From contig NZ_FNQN01000009.1 of NCBI RefSeq assembly GCF_900107645.1, positions 1-64,000 of the forward strand: 64,000 nt of DNA, written 5' to 3'. The notes below the pieces were generated by a model. It did no database searches, had not been told where the DNA came from, and saw nothing but the letters and a program-made list of their open reading frames with translations. Both the position numbers and the translations under genes were made by a program. Within the stretch, counting starts at the first letter, position 1, and each line of letters opens with the position of its first letter. Origin of the DNA: Desulfuromusa kysingii (lineage in GTDB: Bacteria > Desulfobacterota > Desulfuromonadia > Desulfuromonadales > Geopsychrobacteraceae). This document shows positions 54,043-63,309 of this stretch, in pieces.

Positions 54043-55887
54043 ATGGAAACAAAAATACATGTTCTCCCTGAAGACTTATGTAATAAAATCGCTGCGGGTG
54101 AGGTGGTTGAGCGACCCTCCTCTGTAGTGAAAGAATTGCTCGAAAACTCCCTGGATTCAGGTGCATCAAATATCCTGATTGAGCTCGAAGCAGGGGGGAA
54201 ACGTCTCATCCGAGTGACAGATGATGGCTGTGGGATGAGCCGTCAGGATGCGTTCCTTTCATTTGAACGCCATGCAACCAGTAAAATCCGCACCGATGCA
54301 GATTTATTTGCTCTACATACGCTGGGGTTTCGCGGGGAAGCGATGGCTTCAATCGCCTCGGTGTCGCGTCTCCGTTTAAAAACATGTGCGAGCCAAGATG
54401 GTCTGGGGCAGCAGATCTATGTCGAAGGGGGGAAGATTAAAAGTGTGACTGAGGTTGGATTACCCCAGGGCACTGTTGTTGAGGTTCGAAACCTGTTCTT
54501 TAATTTACCCGCGCGTAAAAAATTTCTGCGTAAAGAGCAAACTGAACTGGGCCATGCCGCAGATGTCGTGACCAAACAAGCGATGGCAAATCCGACGGTC
54601 AGTATTCGCTTAAAACACAATGATCGTACGCTGCTTGATTTGCGTCGAGAAAAGGGGGTTCGAGAACGGGTTGCGGCTTTGCTGGGTCGGTCGGTGTTGA
54701 ATGATCTTCTTGCGGTGGAACAGCAGGCTGGAGATGACCTGCAACTCTCGGCGTTAATTTCTCAACCCCAGTTGACGCGCTCAGCTGCGTCACATATCTA
54801 CACCTTTATTAATGGTCGTTATATACGTGATCGGATTGTTCAGCATGCGGTTATGGACGGCTATCGTCACTTGCTAATGAAAGGGCGTTATCCTGTCGTT
54901 ATCCTGTTCTTGAAAATCGATCCAGCACAGGTCGATGTCAATGTCCACCCAACGAAGCATGAGGTTCGTTTCCGTGAGCAGTCCTTGGTTCACGATTTTA
55001 TCGCTAAGAGTTTGCAACAAGCGCTCAGCCCGGCAACATGGTTAACGCAACTCCCTGAGACCCCGGATCAAGTGCCACGGATGGGATTGCAAACTGAAGC
55101 ACCCGTACACCGGGATGATGAAGCAGTAAAAAATGATTCTGTCAGAGAAACGCATGGTCACTATGCACCACCCATCGCCAATATGGGCGACCCGTTACCA
55201 GAAGCGGACATCCCAGCGGTTAACTCTCCATTTGATGAACCAGTGCGGTCAACTATGGACACTGCAGCCGGTCAATATTCACTGCCGGGAAGTGAGGCTC
55301 AGGGCTTCTTTAGCGGTTTGCAGATCCTTGGTCAATATCATCAGAGTTACATCCTCTGTCAGGACCGGGCTGATCTGGTTTTAATCGATCAACATGCCGC
55401 TCACGAGCGCGTTGGTTTCGAAAAGTTACGCCACGCGTATGCCGCTGGCGAAATCCCAAGCCAGACGCTTCTGTTTCCCGAAGTCTTAGAGCTCGACTTT
55501 AACAGTGCGACGGCGCTGAACGATAATCAATCTGAACTTGAGAAACTCGGCTTTGAGGTTGAACCTTTTGGTGGTAAATCTTTTGCTCTTAAAGCTGTCC
55601 CATTGTTATTAGCGGACAGTAATGTCGCCGGACTGGTTGTCGATGTAGCCTTAGAGTTAGCCCGCATCGGGCGTACCGGTCAACTGCGTGAATCTATCGA
55701 TGATATCCTCATCATGATGGCTTGCCATAGTGTTATTCGCGCTAACCAGGCCCTTGAAACTGTAGAAATAAAGGCCTTGTTTCGCGCCCTCGATCAGATT
55801 GATTTTAAGGCGAACTGTCCTCATGGCAGGCCGGTCGTCCAGCGGATGACATTGTCTGAAGTGGAGCGTCTTTTCCGAAGAAAATAG
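54043..55887 (+). CDS. mutL: DNA mismatch repair protein MutL
   Basis: The 614-residue protein has the GHKL ATPase motifs NKIAAGEVVERPSSVVKELL, DDGCGMS, TLGFRGEAMASIASV, and VDVNVHPTKHEVRF. The C-terminal domain has DQHAAHERVGFEKL, which fits the metal-binding endonuclease motif DQHAX2EX4E, along with ACHSVIRANQAL and CPHGRP. So this MutL is probably a nicking endonuclease, as in bacteria lacking MutH. Confidence 0.96.
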   Translation: METKIHVLPEDLCNKIAAGEVVERPSSVVKELLENSLDSGASNILIELEAGGKRLIRVTDDGCGMSRQDAFLSFERHATSKIRTDADLFALHTLGFRGEAMASIASVSRLRLKTCASQDGLGQQIYVEGGKIKSVTEVGLPQGTVVEVRNLFFNLPARKKFLRKEQTELGHAADVVTKQAMANPTVSIRLKHNDRTLLDLRREKGVRERVAALLGRSVLNDLLAVEQQAGDDLQLSALISQPQLTRSAASHIYTFINGRYIRDRIVQHAVMDGYRHLLMKGRYPVVILFLKIDPAQVDVNVHPTKHEVRFREQSLVHDFIAKSLQQALSPATWLTQLPETPDQVPRMGLQTEAPVHRDDEAVKNDSVRETHGHYAPPIANMGDPLPEADIPAVNSPFDEPVRSTMDTAAGQYSLPGSEAQGFFSGLQILGQYHQSYILCQDRADLVLIDQHAAHERVGFEKLRHAYAAGEIPSQTLLFPEVLELDFNSATALNDNQSELEKLGFEVEPFGGKSFALKAVPLLLADSNVAGLVVDVALELARIGRTGQLRESIDDILIMMACHSVIRANQALETVEIKALFRALDQIDFKANCPHGRPVVQRMTLSEVERLFRRK

Positions 55888-56002
55888 TGGCCGTTGGTTT
55901 GTCTGGGCAACTTCCCCTGTGTCATGCTGCTCAGAAGTAATTTCTGGGGCATTTCCTGGTAACAAAAATACGGTATATTTCATCTGATGCGAGAGTTTGA
56001 AT

Positions 56003-56938
56003 ATGGTTGAAGCAGAATCTGAAAAAATATCCATCGTGGTTATTTGTGGTCCAACTGGCACAGGTAAAACGAGTTTGGCTCTTTCTCTTGTTGACAGGTT
56101 TCCTTTAGAAATTATTTCAGCAGATTCGCGGCAAGTTTATCGGTCTATGGATATCGGCACGGCAAAAGCAACCCTTCAGGAACAGGCTGTAGCCCCGCAT
56201 CACATGATCGACCTGATTGATCCTGATCAGGAGTTTTCAGTTGCCGAGTTTATTGATCAATCACGACCCTTGTTGGCAGATATCTCGGCCCGCAAGAAAA
56301 TTCCCTGTGTTGTCGGCGGTACCGGGCTCTATATCCGTGCATTGCTCAATGGGTTGGCCGATCTGCCTTCCGCGAACGGTGAGTTACGCAAGCAGTTGCT
56401 TGAAACCGAGGAAAAGGGGGGGAGGGGGACCCTTTTCTCTCAGTTAAAGGCGGTCGACCCTGAGTCGGCAACTCTGATACACTCCAATAACATTGTCAGG
56501 ATCGTCAGAGCACTCGAAGTCTTTTACCTGAGTGGTCAAAAAATGTCTGCGCTAAAAGCCGAGCACGGTTTTGCAGAGCAACCATATCGTGTTTTGAAAC
56601 TGGCTCCGGACTTTACTCGGTCGCAACTTTATGCACGCATTAACGACCGCACCGAACAGATGCTATCAGATGGTTTAGTTGATGAAGTCAGAGCGCTGGT
56701 TGAACGTTATTCATTAGATCTGAAAGCCTTGCAAACTCTCGGTTACAGAGAAGTGGTCCGATTTTTAAAAGCTGAAATCGGTGCCGAGCAGATGTTGGCT
56801 GATATTCAGAAATACACCCGCCAATATGCAAAAAGACAGCTGACCTGGTTTAGGAAAGAAGAGGATATTATTTGGGTTGATTCCTCAACGAAGTCTGATA
56901 TTGTAGTACAATCTATTGAAAATTTTTTACTTGAGTAA
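56003..56938 (+). CDS. miaA: tRNA dimethylallyltransferase
   Basis: The 311-residue enzyme prenylates A37 of tRNAs reading U-starting codons. It has P-loop CGPTGTGKTSLAL, SADSRQVYRSMDIGTAK, GGTGLYIRALLNGL and the C-terminal YTRQYAKRQLTWFR. ATG 56003 is chosen over TTG 55997. It is followed 10 bp later by hfq, the standard order. Confidence 0.96.
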   Translation: MVEAESEKISIVVICGPTGTGKTSLALSLVDRFPLEIISADSRQVYRSMDIGTAKATLQEQAVAPHHMIDLIDPDQEFSVAEFIDQSRPLLADISARKKIPCVVGGTGLYIRALLNGLADLPSANGELRKQLLETEEKGGRGTLFSQLKAVDPESATLIHSNNIVRIVRALEVFYLSGQKMSALKAEHGFAEQPYRVLKLAPDFTRSQLYARINDRTEQMLSDGLVDEVRALVERYSLDLKALQTLGYREVVRFLKAEIGAEQMLADIQKYTRQYAKRQLTWFRKEEDIIWVDSSTKSDIVVQSIENFLLE

Positions 56939-56948
56939 AGGAGAGGAC

Positions 56949-57182
56949 ATGCCTAAGTCACCATTTAATATCCAGGATCAGTACTTGAATCAGGCTCGAA
57001 AAGAGCGGGTAAAGGTTTCTCTTGTCATGATGACCGGGAATAAACTTGAAGGTTATATAAAATCCTTCGACAGCTTTTGTATTTTAGTCGAAAGCAGCGG
57101 AGATGTTTTAGTCTATAAACACGCTGTAAGTTCAATAACGTCTGTTGACGGAAATTTTCGTCTTCATGGGGGGCGTGATTAA
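56949..57182 (+). CDS. hfq: RNA chaperone Hfq
   Basis: The 77-residue protein has the Sm1 segment (FNIQDQYLNQARKERVKVS, then MTGNKLEGYIKSFDSFCILV) and Sm2 VYKHAVSSITS, close to the canonical YKHAIST. It forms a hexamer that pairs small RNAs and mRNAs. AAAGGAGAGG precedes the ATG; a terminator follows. Confidence 0.97.
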   Translation: MPKSPFNIQDQYLNQARKERVKVSLVMMTGNKLEGYIKSFDSFCILVESSGDVLVYKHAVSSITSVDGNFRLHGGRD

Positions 57183-57206
57183 ATTTATATTTTCTACGAG
57201 GGTTTT

Positions 57207-57245
57207 CATTGAGGGCGGTGCCGGTGGTGCCGCCCTCAATGCTTT
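57207..57245 (+). terminator. Intrinsic terminator after hfq
   Basis: CATTGAGGGCGG and CCGCCCTCAATG form a 12-bp stem with an 11-base loop, followed by CTTTT. A GC-rich stem and short T-run fit a terminator of the miaA-hfq unit. Confidence 0.85.
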
Positions 57246-57338
57246 TCTTCGCAGTTTTTCATATTCCATATAAATTTGCTATTTTAGGTTGGCTTTGTTT
57301 GTAACAGAAGTCGTTCAGTGTAAGAAAGAGAACATCGC

Positions 57339-58652
57339 ATGGTCAGGGTAGATTCGGTTGAATCAGGGAGTTATGCTGCAGAACTTGGGTTGCTTGCTGG
57401 TGATAGATTGCTTAGTATTAACGGACATGAGATTAGTGATATCGTCGACTATCATCAATGCCTAGAGCAGGATCATCTTCTGCTGGCGATTCTGCGAGAC
57501 GACGATGAGCTGTGGGAATTTGAACTGGAAAAAGATTCCCATGAAGACCTAGGGTTAGAGTTAGAGCATCCGCAACCGCGCCAATGTGGCAATCAGTGTA
57601 TGTTTTGTTTTGTCCATCAGTTACCTAAGGGGATGCGGCAGACCCTGTACGTCAAAGATGAAGATTACCGTTTTTCTTATCTCTACGGTTCTTATATCAC
57701 GCTGACAAATCTGACTGAAACTGATCTGCAGAGAATTATTCGTGATCAACTTTCCCCTCTATATATTTCTGTTCATGCGACAGAACATGCTTTGCGACAA
57801 AGATTGCTTGGGGCTCAGGTTCCAGAAATCTTACCGTTGTTACAACGGTTAACCCAGGAAGGGATTGAGCTCCATTGTCAAATTGTCTTATGTCCGGGTA
57901 TCAATGACGGGGCAGCATTACAACAAACAATAACCGAGCTCTCACAACTTTATCCGCGGATTATTTCTTTGGCTGTCGTTCCCGTCGGGTTGACGCAACA
58001 TCGTGAAAAATTGCCGCAATTAACGAAGATGACGCAGCCTGATGCCCTGTCCTGTTTGCAAATAATCCATCAGCAGCAACAGCTTTTTCTCCAGCGCCAT
58101 GGGCATCGCTTTGTGTTTGCTGCAGACGAATTTTATCTGTTAGCCAAAGCAGAACTTCCCTTGGCAGCAGATTATGAAGAATTCCCGCAGATTGAAGATG
58201 GTGTTGGTATGATTGCCCAATTTCGACAACAGGTAGAAGAGGTCTTGTTGGAAGTTGAACCCCTCGAATTGTCCAGAATTACCTTGGTCACCGGGTGTCT
58301 TTTTTACGACGAATTGCTTCATTTTGCTGAGCAAATTGGTTCTAAAGCAGATGTCATTGTCGATGTGATTGCGATCAGAAATAATTTTTTTGGCCTTGAT
58401 GTCACCGTAACTGGCCTTATTACTGGTGCTGATTTGTTAGATCAATTAAAAGGTGTGGACTTGGGGGCGGGGTTGCTGCTTCCAGATGTCATCTTTAAAG
58501 ATGGTGGTGAATTGCTGCTTGATGATTTAACTATTGAAGATATCAGAAGCGCTTTGCCCGTTCCAGTGTTGGCTGTCGAAAATTCTCCCTGGGGGATCTT
58601 TGATGGAATGGAAGCCTTGGCAGATGGTCCGATTGAAATTATCCATGTGTAA
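57339..58652 (+). CDS. PDZ-radical SAM protein, DUF512 family
   Basis: The 437-residue protein starts with a PDZ-like domain (ESGSYAAELGLLAGDRLLSI), then a radical SAM cluster motif CGNQCMFC (Cys 83, 87, 90; CX3CX2C) and the DUF512 block near the C-terminus (TLVTGCLFYD, NNFFGLDVTVTGLITG, LLPDVIFKDGG). The function of this conserved family is unknown to me. The ATG has AAAGAGA upstream. It is transcribed toward the lysine-decarboxylase-like gene. Confidence 0.88.
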   Translation: MVRVDSVESGSYAAELGLLAGDRLLSINGHEISDIVDYHQCLEQDHLLLAILRDDDELWEFELEKDSHEDLGLELEHPQPRQCGNQCMFCFVHQLPKGMRQTLYVKDEDYRFSYLYGSYITLTNLTETDLQRIIRDQLSPLYISVHATEHALRQRLLGAQVPEILPLLQRLTQEGIELHCQIVLCPGINDGAALQQTITELSQLYPRIISLAVVPVGLTQHREKLPQLTKMTQPDALSCLQIIHQQQQLFLQRHGHRFVFAADEFYLLAKAELPLAADYEEFPQIEDGVGMIAQFRQQVEEVLLEVEPLELSRITLVTGCLFYDELLHFAEQIGSKADVIVDVIAIRNNFFGLDVTVTGLITGADLLDQLKGVDLGAGLLLPDVIFKDGGELLLDDLTIEDIRSALPVPVLAVENSPWGIFDGMEALADGPIEIIHV

Positions 58653-58669
58653 TATTCTGGTTTGATGTC

Positions 58670-59152
58670 ATGCAAAAGAAAACAATCATAGGTGTAATCG
58701 GAGCGTCTGAGGCGTCACCTTGTGGTCTTAAATCTGCGTATCAGATTGGCCGACTCATTGCACGAAACGGTGGAGTCCTGGTTTGCGGTGGCCTTGGTGG
58801 AGTGATGGAGGCGGCATCTCGCGGTTGTGCTGAAGCGGGAGGAGACGTCATTGGTATTTTACCTGGCGATAGTTCCAGTGCCGCGAACCGCTATGTTTCA
58901 TTACCCATCGTTACCGGGATGGGGCACGCGCGTAATGTTATCATTGCGCAAACAGCTCAAGCTTTGATTGCTATTGAAGGGGGACATGGAACCTTATCAG
59001 AAATTGCCATTGCTTTAAAAATTGGAAGAACCGTTGTCCAACTCAATAGCTGGCCCCAAATTTCGACCACAACACCTCAAGCACAAACACCTGAACAGGC
59101 GATAGAGATGGTTTTTGCTGAGCTTCAGAAAGGTGAACTCATCAATGGATAA
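58670..59152 (+). CDS. LOG/TIGR00725-like nucleotide-binding protein
   Basis: The 160-residue Rossmann-type protein has IGVIGASEASPC, GGVLVCGGLGGVMEAASRG and AIEGGHGTLSEIA. The usual LOG motif PGGXGTXXE is seen as EGGHGTLSE, without the Pro, as in the TIGR00725 subgroup. Cytokinin-type phosphoribohydrolase activity is known for LOG proteins, but is not assured here. It overlaps the next gene by 8 nt. Confidence 0.85.
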   Translation: MQKKTIIGVIGASEASPCGLKSAYQIGRLIARNGGVLVCGGLGGVMEAASRGCAEAGGDVIGILPGDSSSAANRYVSLPIVTGMGHARNVIIAQTAQALIAIEGGHGTLSEIAIALKIGRTVVQLNSWPQISTTTPQAQTPEQAIEMVFAELQKGELING

Positions 59153-60209
59153 GCTGCAGTCTTCGACGGAAGATTCTAATTGTATCAACGCCCAGATTGA
59201 CGATAACTCTGTCGGTAACATGATTGAATGGATTCGGGGGCGAGGAAAAATTCTTATTATCTGTCACGATAATCCTGATCCAGACTCAATTGCATCTGCT
59301 GTTGCTCTGCGCCATCTGATCCTGATTAAAACCGGACAGGATGCAGTTTTATCTTACGGTGGCGTTATTGGTCGCAGTGAAAATCGTAAAATGGTGGAGT
59401 TACTGGAGATCTCTCTGGTGCCAATCTGTGAACTTAACCTTAGCCAGTTTGCAGTTATCTGTATGGTTGATACTCAGCCTGATGCCGGGAATAACTCTCT
59501 ACCCTCCGGACACCAAGTCCATCTGGTTATTGATCATCACCCTTCAAAAAAAGATCCAACGGATATTTTTTGGGTTGATGTGCGTGAAAATTATGGCGCT
59601 TCAGCCACTATCCTTTACGAATATCTGAATAGTCAAAAGGTCTCGATTAATACGAAACTTGCAACCAGCCTTTTTTATGCCATTAAGTCAGAAACTCAGG
59701 ACCTTGGTCGCGAGTGGTCAAAGGCTGACCGTGAAGCGTATTTAAAGCTGTTACCCATTTCCAATAATCAGATACTTTATGATATTATCCATCCCCCTGT
59801 GCCGCGAAATTATTTTTCAGCGTTTCACACTGCGATTGAAAATTCACGCGTTTTTGGTGAAATGCTGGTGTTTAATTTACATACGATTGATAACCCTGAT
59901 CTGGTTGCAGAACTTGCAGATTTTCTTTTGCGAGAACAGGGTATTCGCTACGTTTTTGGCATGGGCTGGTTTAACGGCACACAAATTTTATCGATGCGAT
60001 CTTTAAATCCAGAAGCGAAGCTTGGACTCGTCATCCAGCAAGTCATTGCCGGGATTGGTACTGCTGGCGGGCATGGGATGATCGCCGGTGGACAAGTCCG
60101 TGACATTGGTGAGGATCAGCACTCGCAATTGCAACTGGAGAAACTGCTAATCGCGCGCTTGTTTGAGGTCTTCAACGTGGAACCCTCGGTCGGTGAATCT
60201 CTTATTTGA
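59145..60209 (+). CDS. DHH-family phosphoesterase (NrnA-like)
   Basis: The 354-residue protein has DHH motifs CHDNPDPDSIASAVAL, MVDTQPD and LVIDHHPSKKDPTD, and the DHHA1 GGHGMIAGGQVRD near the end. Such proteins cleave nanoRNA, pAp or cyclic dinucleotide products. Substrate not fixed. ATG 59145 is chosen, after AAGGTGA within the previous gene. Confidence 0.85.
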   Translation: MDKLQSSTEDSNCINAQIDDNSVGNMIEWIRGRGKILIICHDNPDPDSIASAVALRHLILIKTGQDAVLSYGGVIGRSENRKMVELLEISLVPICELNLSQFAVICMVDTQPDAGNNSLPSGHQVHLVIDHHPSKKDPTDIFWVDVRENYGASATILYEYLNSQKVSINTKLATSLFYAIKSETQDLGREWSKADREAYLKLLPISNNQILYDIIHPPVPRNYFSAFHTAIENSRVFGEMLVFNLHTIDNPDLVAELADFLLREQGIRYVFGMGWFNGTQILSMRSLNPEAKLGLVIQQVIAGIGTAGGHGMIAGGQVRDIGEDQHSQLQLEKLLIARLFEVFNVEPSVGESLI

Positions 60210-60286
60210 ACCCTTTTTGGATAAACATTAAATTGATAGTGTCTTGCTGGATAAACGAGGTCCAGCTGGATTTGTAGGGAGTTTTC

Positions 60287-61381
60287 ATGCGTTACCTTGT
60301 TCTGCTTCTTTGTTTTTTTCTGCCCCTGAGCTCAGCGTTTGCCGCCGTTGATATCGGTTTGCGTGGTAAAGATCCTGTCCGCCTCGCAGATGTCTATCAG
60401 CAGGATGGTGTTCCTTATGTCGCGATTGAAGATGCTCTGGACGCTGTTAATTTGACGGGGCATTGGAACGCAATCTCACATAGTTTTTTAATCCGTTCGA
60501 AGTATGGGTGGGGAGAAATTTCTCCGGCGAGTGGCTATCTAAAACTTGGCGATGAATTTTATCCCTTGAAGGATAAGCCCCGTTTTATTGATGGTCGCCT
60601 TCGTGTAACTGATAGCTTTGTCTTAAACCAACTGGCACAACTAAGTGGTCAATCAGTCTATTTTCGCAACCTTGACCCCGATATTGATAACACTCCTGCA
60701 AAACAAGCCAGAGGAATAGAAAAGCTCTTTGCCTTTTTTTTGAATAAAAAAGCCAGTAAAAGCGCCTCAATACTTCGGTCTGTAGCGATCGATCCCGGAC
60801 ATGGTGGTTTGGATACCGGTATTATTGCTCCTTCAGGATTTAAAGAAAAGCAGTTGAATATGGATGTCGCAAACAAGCTGGCCAAGCAGTTGAAAATGAA
60901 GCTTGGCATCCCCATTTATCTCAGTCGTGACGGCGATTATGAAGTGACAATGGAGCAGCGATTACAGGCGGCTTCGAAAGAGGATGTCGATATCTGGTTG
61001 TTGTTGCATGCCCAAGCCTCTTTTTCTGCTGAATTAAGTGGTGTGAACTTGTTTATCCGACCAGAAGAAAAAGCCCCCGATGTTACCGAAGGTGCTGTGA
61101 CCGCAACAGTCACAAGTGACAGTATGCTTCTCGCCAATGATCTTGCCTTGAGTTTGCGTGAGAATTCGATCAAGGTTCGCGGTATCTATCCATCATCACG
61201 TTTATCTCTCGGCAGAGGGGATCTACCGACCGTACTGATTGAACTTGGATATTTGAGCAATCCGGAAGAGCTGCAACAACTGCAAAATCCCGATTATCAA
61301 AATCAAATAATACAAGCTCTATATACTGGAATTCACCGTTATGCCAAGAAATCCAAGGAGAAAACTAATGACATCAACTAA
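60287..61381 (+). CDS. N-acetylmuramoyl-L-alanine amidase (exported)
   Basis: The 364-residue protein has a signal peptide ([19 protein letters not shown]), an N-terminal copper-amine-oxidase-like/stalk region (about 30-130) and an Amidase_3 domain with [12 protein letters not shown], the Glu-containing [23 protein letters not shown] (usual form IHANA) and [13 protein letters not shown] with the catalytic Glu. It cuts the amide bond of peptidoglycan in the periplasm. It overlaps rph by 14 nt. Confidence 0.88.
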   Translation: MRYLVLLLCFFLPLSSAFAAVDIGLRGKDPVRLADVYQQDGVPYVAIEDALDAVNLTGHWNAISHSFLIRSKYGWGEISPASGYLKLGDEFYPLKDKPRFIDGRLRVTDSFVLNQLAQLSGQSVYFRNLDPDIDNTPAKQARGIEKLFAFFLNKKASKSASILRSVAIDPGHGGLDTGIIAPSGFKEKQLNMDVANKLAKQLKMKLGIPIYLSRDGDYEVTMEQRLQAASKEDVDIWLLLHAQASFSAELSGVNLFIRPEEKAPDVTEGAVTATVTSDSMLLANDLALSLRENSIKVRGIYPSSRLSLGRGDLPTVLIELGYLSNPEELQQLQNPDYQNQIIQALYTGIHRYAKKSKEKTNDIN

Positions 61382-62108
61382 TGTGAAACGCTGTGATGGG
61401 CGCTTGGAGAACCAGTTGCGACCGTTCAGTTTTCAGCGCCAATTTACCAAATATGCAGAAGGTTCGGTTTTGGTTTGCTGTGGAGAAACCAAAGTTCTTT
61501 GTAACGCTTCAGTTGAGGAACGTGTTCCCCCGTTTATGCGCGGGCAGGGACGTGGATGGGTCACGGCAGAGTACAGTATGCTGCCGCGTGCAACCCATAC
61601 CCGTTCCATGCGTGAAGCGGCCAAGGGGAAGATTTCTGGCAGAACACAGGAAATTCAACGTCTGATTGGACGATCACTGCGGGCAGTGACCGATCTGGAA
61701 GCGATGGGTGAAATAACCGTCCAGATTGATTGTGACGTTCTGCAGGCCGATGGTGGCACTCGCACAGCGTCTATAACGGGTGCTTATATTGCTCTTTATG
61801 ATGCTCTCAATCATTTGGTGACAAAGGGGGTCTTGAATGAATTGCCGCTCAAAGATAGTGTCTCTGCTATCAGTGTCGGCATTGTCGCTGCCAACCCATT
61901 GTTGGATCTTGATTATCAGGAAGATTCAAATGCTGATGTCGATATGAACTTTGTCATCACTGGAACTGGTAAATTTGTTGAAGTGCAGGGAACAGCAGAA
62001 GAAGAGCCGTTCTCCCTCGAACAACTGGATGAGTTACGCAATCTGGCGCTGCAAGGGTGTCGAGAGCTGACCTCATTGCAACGACAATCACTGGATTTGG
62101 AATCATGA
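61368..62108 (+). CDS. rph: Ribonuclease PH
   Basis: The 246-residue phosphorolytic exoribonuclease trims tRNA 3' ends. It has [53 protein letters not shown] and [23 protein letters not shown] 61368 with AAGGAG is chosen; upstream in-frame starts lie within the amidase gene. It overlaps rdgB by 4 nt, a common pairing. Confidence 0.96.
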   Translation: MTSTNVKRCDGRLENQLRPFSFQRQFTKYAEGSVLVCCGETKVLCNASVEERVPPFMRGQGRGWVTAEYSMLPRATHTRSMREAAKGKISGRTQEIQRLIGRSLRAVTDLEAMGEITVQIDCDVLQADGGTRTASITGAYIALYDALNHLVTKGVLNELPLKDSVSAISVGIVAANPLLDLDYQEDSNADVDMNFVITGTGKFVEVQGTAEEEPFSLEQLDELRNLALQGCRELTSLQRQSLDLES

Positions 62109-62701
62109 AGTTGTTGATTGCAACTGGAAATCAAGGAAAATTGAGGGAGATCCGCACCCTTTTGGACGATTCGGGCATTGAAATTGTGGGTCTTGATCAA
62201 TATGAAGAGGCTCCAGACGTTATTGAGGACGGCGCAACTTTTTTGGAGAATGCCCGTAAAAAAGCTGTGGAAATGGCTCAATTCAGCGGCTTACTCACTC
62301 TGGCAGATGATAGCGGTCTTAGCGTCAATGCTCTGGCTGGAGAACCAGGGGTATTTTCTGCGCGCTATGCCGGTGAACAATGTGATGACAAAGAAAATAA
62401 TCGGAAATTGCTGCGGGAAATGGATGCCATCTTAGATGAGCAAAGGCAAGCAGCGTTTCACTGTGTCATAGCTCTGGCTTGGCCAGATGGTCGTTGTCAG
62501 ACATACAGCGGGCAAGTTTCAGGTTTGATTATGCGTGGCGAACGTGGATCAGGTGGTTTCGGCTATGATCCGCTGTTTATGGTTCCAGAATATGGGAAAA
62601 CTATGGCAGAGCTACCTGCTAGCATAAAAAATCGAATCAGTCACCGGGGGATGGCATTGCGGAAAGTCATCCCATCACTAAAGCAGTTGGCAACCGAGTA
62701 A
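62105..62701 (+). CDS. rdgB: XTP/dITP pyrophosphatase
   Basis: The 198-residue house-cleaning enzyme removes non-canonical purine triphosphates. It has [50 protein letters not shown] and [15 protein letters not shown], as in the HAM1 family. ATG 62105 overlaps the rph stop. Confidence 0.95.
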   Translation: MKLLIATGNQGKLREIRTLLDDSGIEIVGLDQYEEAPDVIEDGATFLENARKKAVEMAQFSGLLTLADDSGLSVNALAGEPGVFSARYAGEQCDDKENNRKLLREMDAILDEQRQAAFHCVIALAWPDGRCQTYSGQVSGLIMRGERGSGGFGYDPLFMVPEYGKTMAELPASIKNRISHRGMALRKVIPSLKQLATE

Positions 62702-62723
62702 CTCTGGCTTAATGGTTAATATC

Positions 62724-62752
62724 TTGACAGCTGGGTAGTCTGATGTTAAAAA
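62724..62752 (+). promoter_or_regulatory. Possible sigma-70-type promoter of ndk
   Basis: TTGACA (62724-62729), a 17-bp spacer and the weak -10 TAAAAA (62747-62752) lie about 40 bp upstream of the ndk start. A second -10-like TATAAC at 62765-62770 is not well spaced. Confidence 0.4.
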
Positions 62753-62790
62753 CCGCCTCGATTTATATAACACTATAAGGAGAAAATATT

Positions 62791-63204
62791 ATGGAGAGAA
62801 CATTTGCAATCATAAAACCGGATGCTTTTGCGGCAGGATCAGCCGGAAAAATTTTGGCACGGATTTATGCTGAAGGGTTTAAAGTTGTCGGCTTAAAAAA
62901 ACTCTATTTAAGTAAAGTTGAAGCTGAAGGTTTTTATGCCGTTCACAGCGAGCGCCCATTCTTTGGTGAATTGACAGATTTTATGAGTAGTGGTCCCTGT
63001 ATTGTTATGGCTCTTGAGGCTGAGAATGCAATCTCCAAGTGGCGTGATTTGATGGGTGCTACAAATCCTGCTGAAGCGGCTGAAGGGACTCTGCGGAAAG
63101 AGTTTGGTAGCAATATCGGTGAGAATGCAACTCACGGCTCTGATGCTCCAGAGACCGCAGCTTTTGAATTAGGATATTTCTTTAACGGTATGGAATTGCT
63201 TTAG
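62791..63204 (+). CDS. ndk: Nucleoside diphosphate kinase
   Basis: The 137-residue enzyme balances nucleoside triphosphates. It has [35 protein letters not shown], and the catalytic His in [20 protein letters not shown] ([13 protein letters not shown]). AAGGAG precedes the ATG. Confidence 0.97.
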   Translation: MERTFAIIKPDAFAAGSAGKILARIYAEGFKVVGLKKLYLSKVEAEGFYAVHSERPFFGELTDFMSSGPCIVMALEAENAISKWRDLMGATNPAEAAEGTLRKEFGSNIGENATHGSDAPETAAFELGYFFNGMELL

Positions 63205-63236
63205 ATTTCCGTCCCTACTTGTTGGTTTTAACAGCG

Positions 63237-63263
63237 CCCTGCAGACTCATTCTGCGGGGTTTT
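63237..63263 (+). terminator. Intrinsic terminator after ndk
   Basis: CCCTGCAGA pairs with TCTGCGGGG (one wobble) around CTCAT, followed by TTTT. It lies between ndk and the convergent transporter gene. Confidence 0.75.
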
Positions 63264-63309
63264 CTGTTTGAACCTGAAGTTCAGCTGTGCGGTGGTTGTC
63301 TCCATTTAA

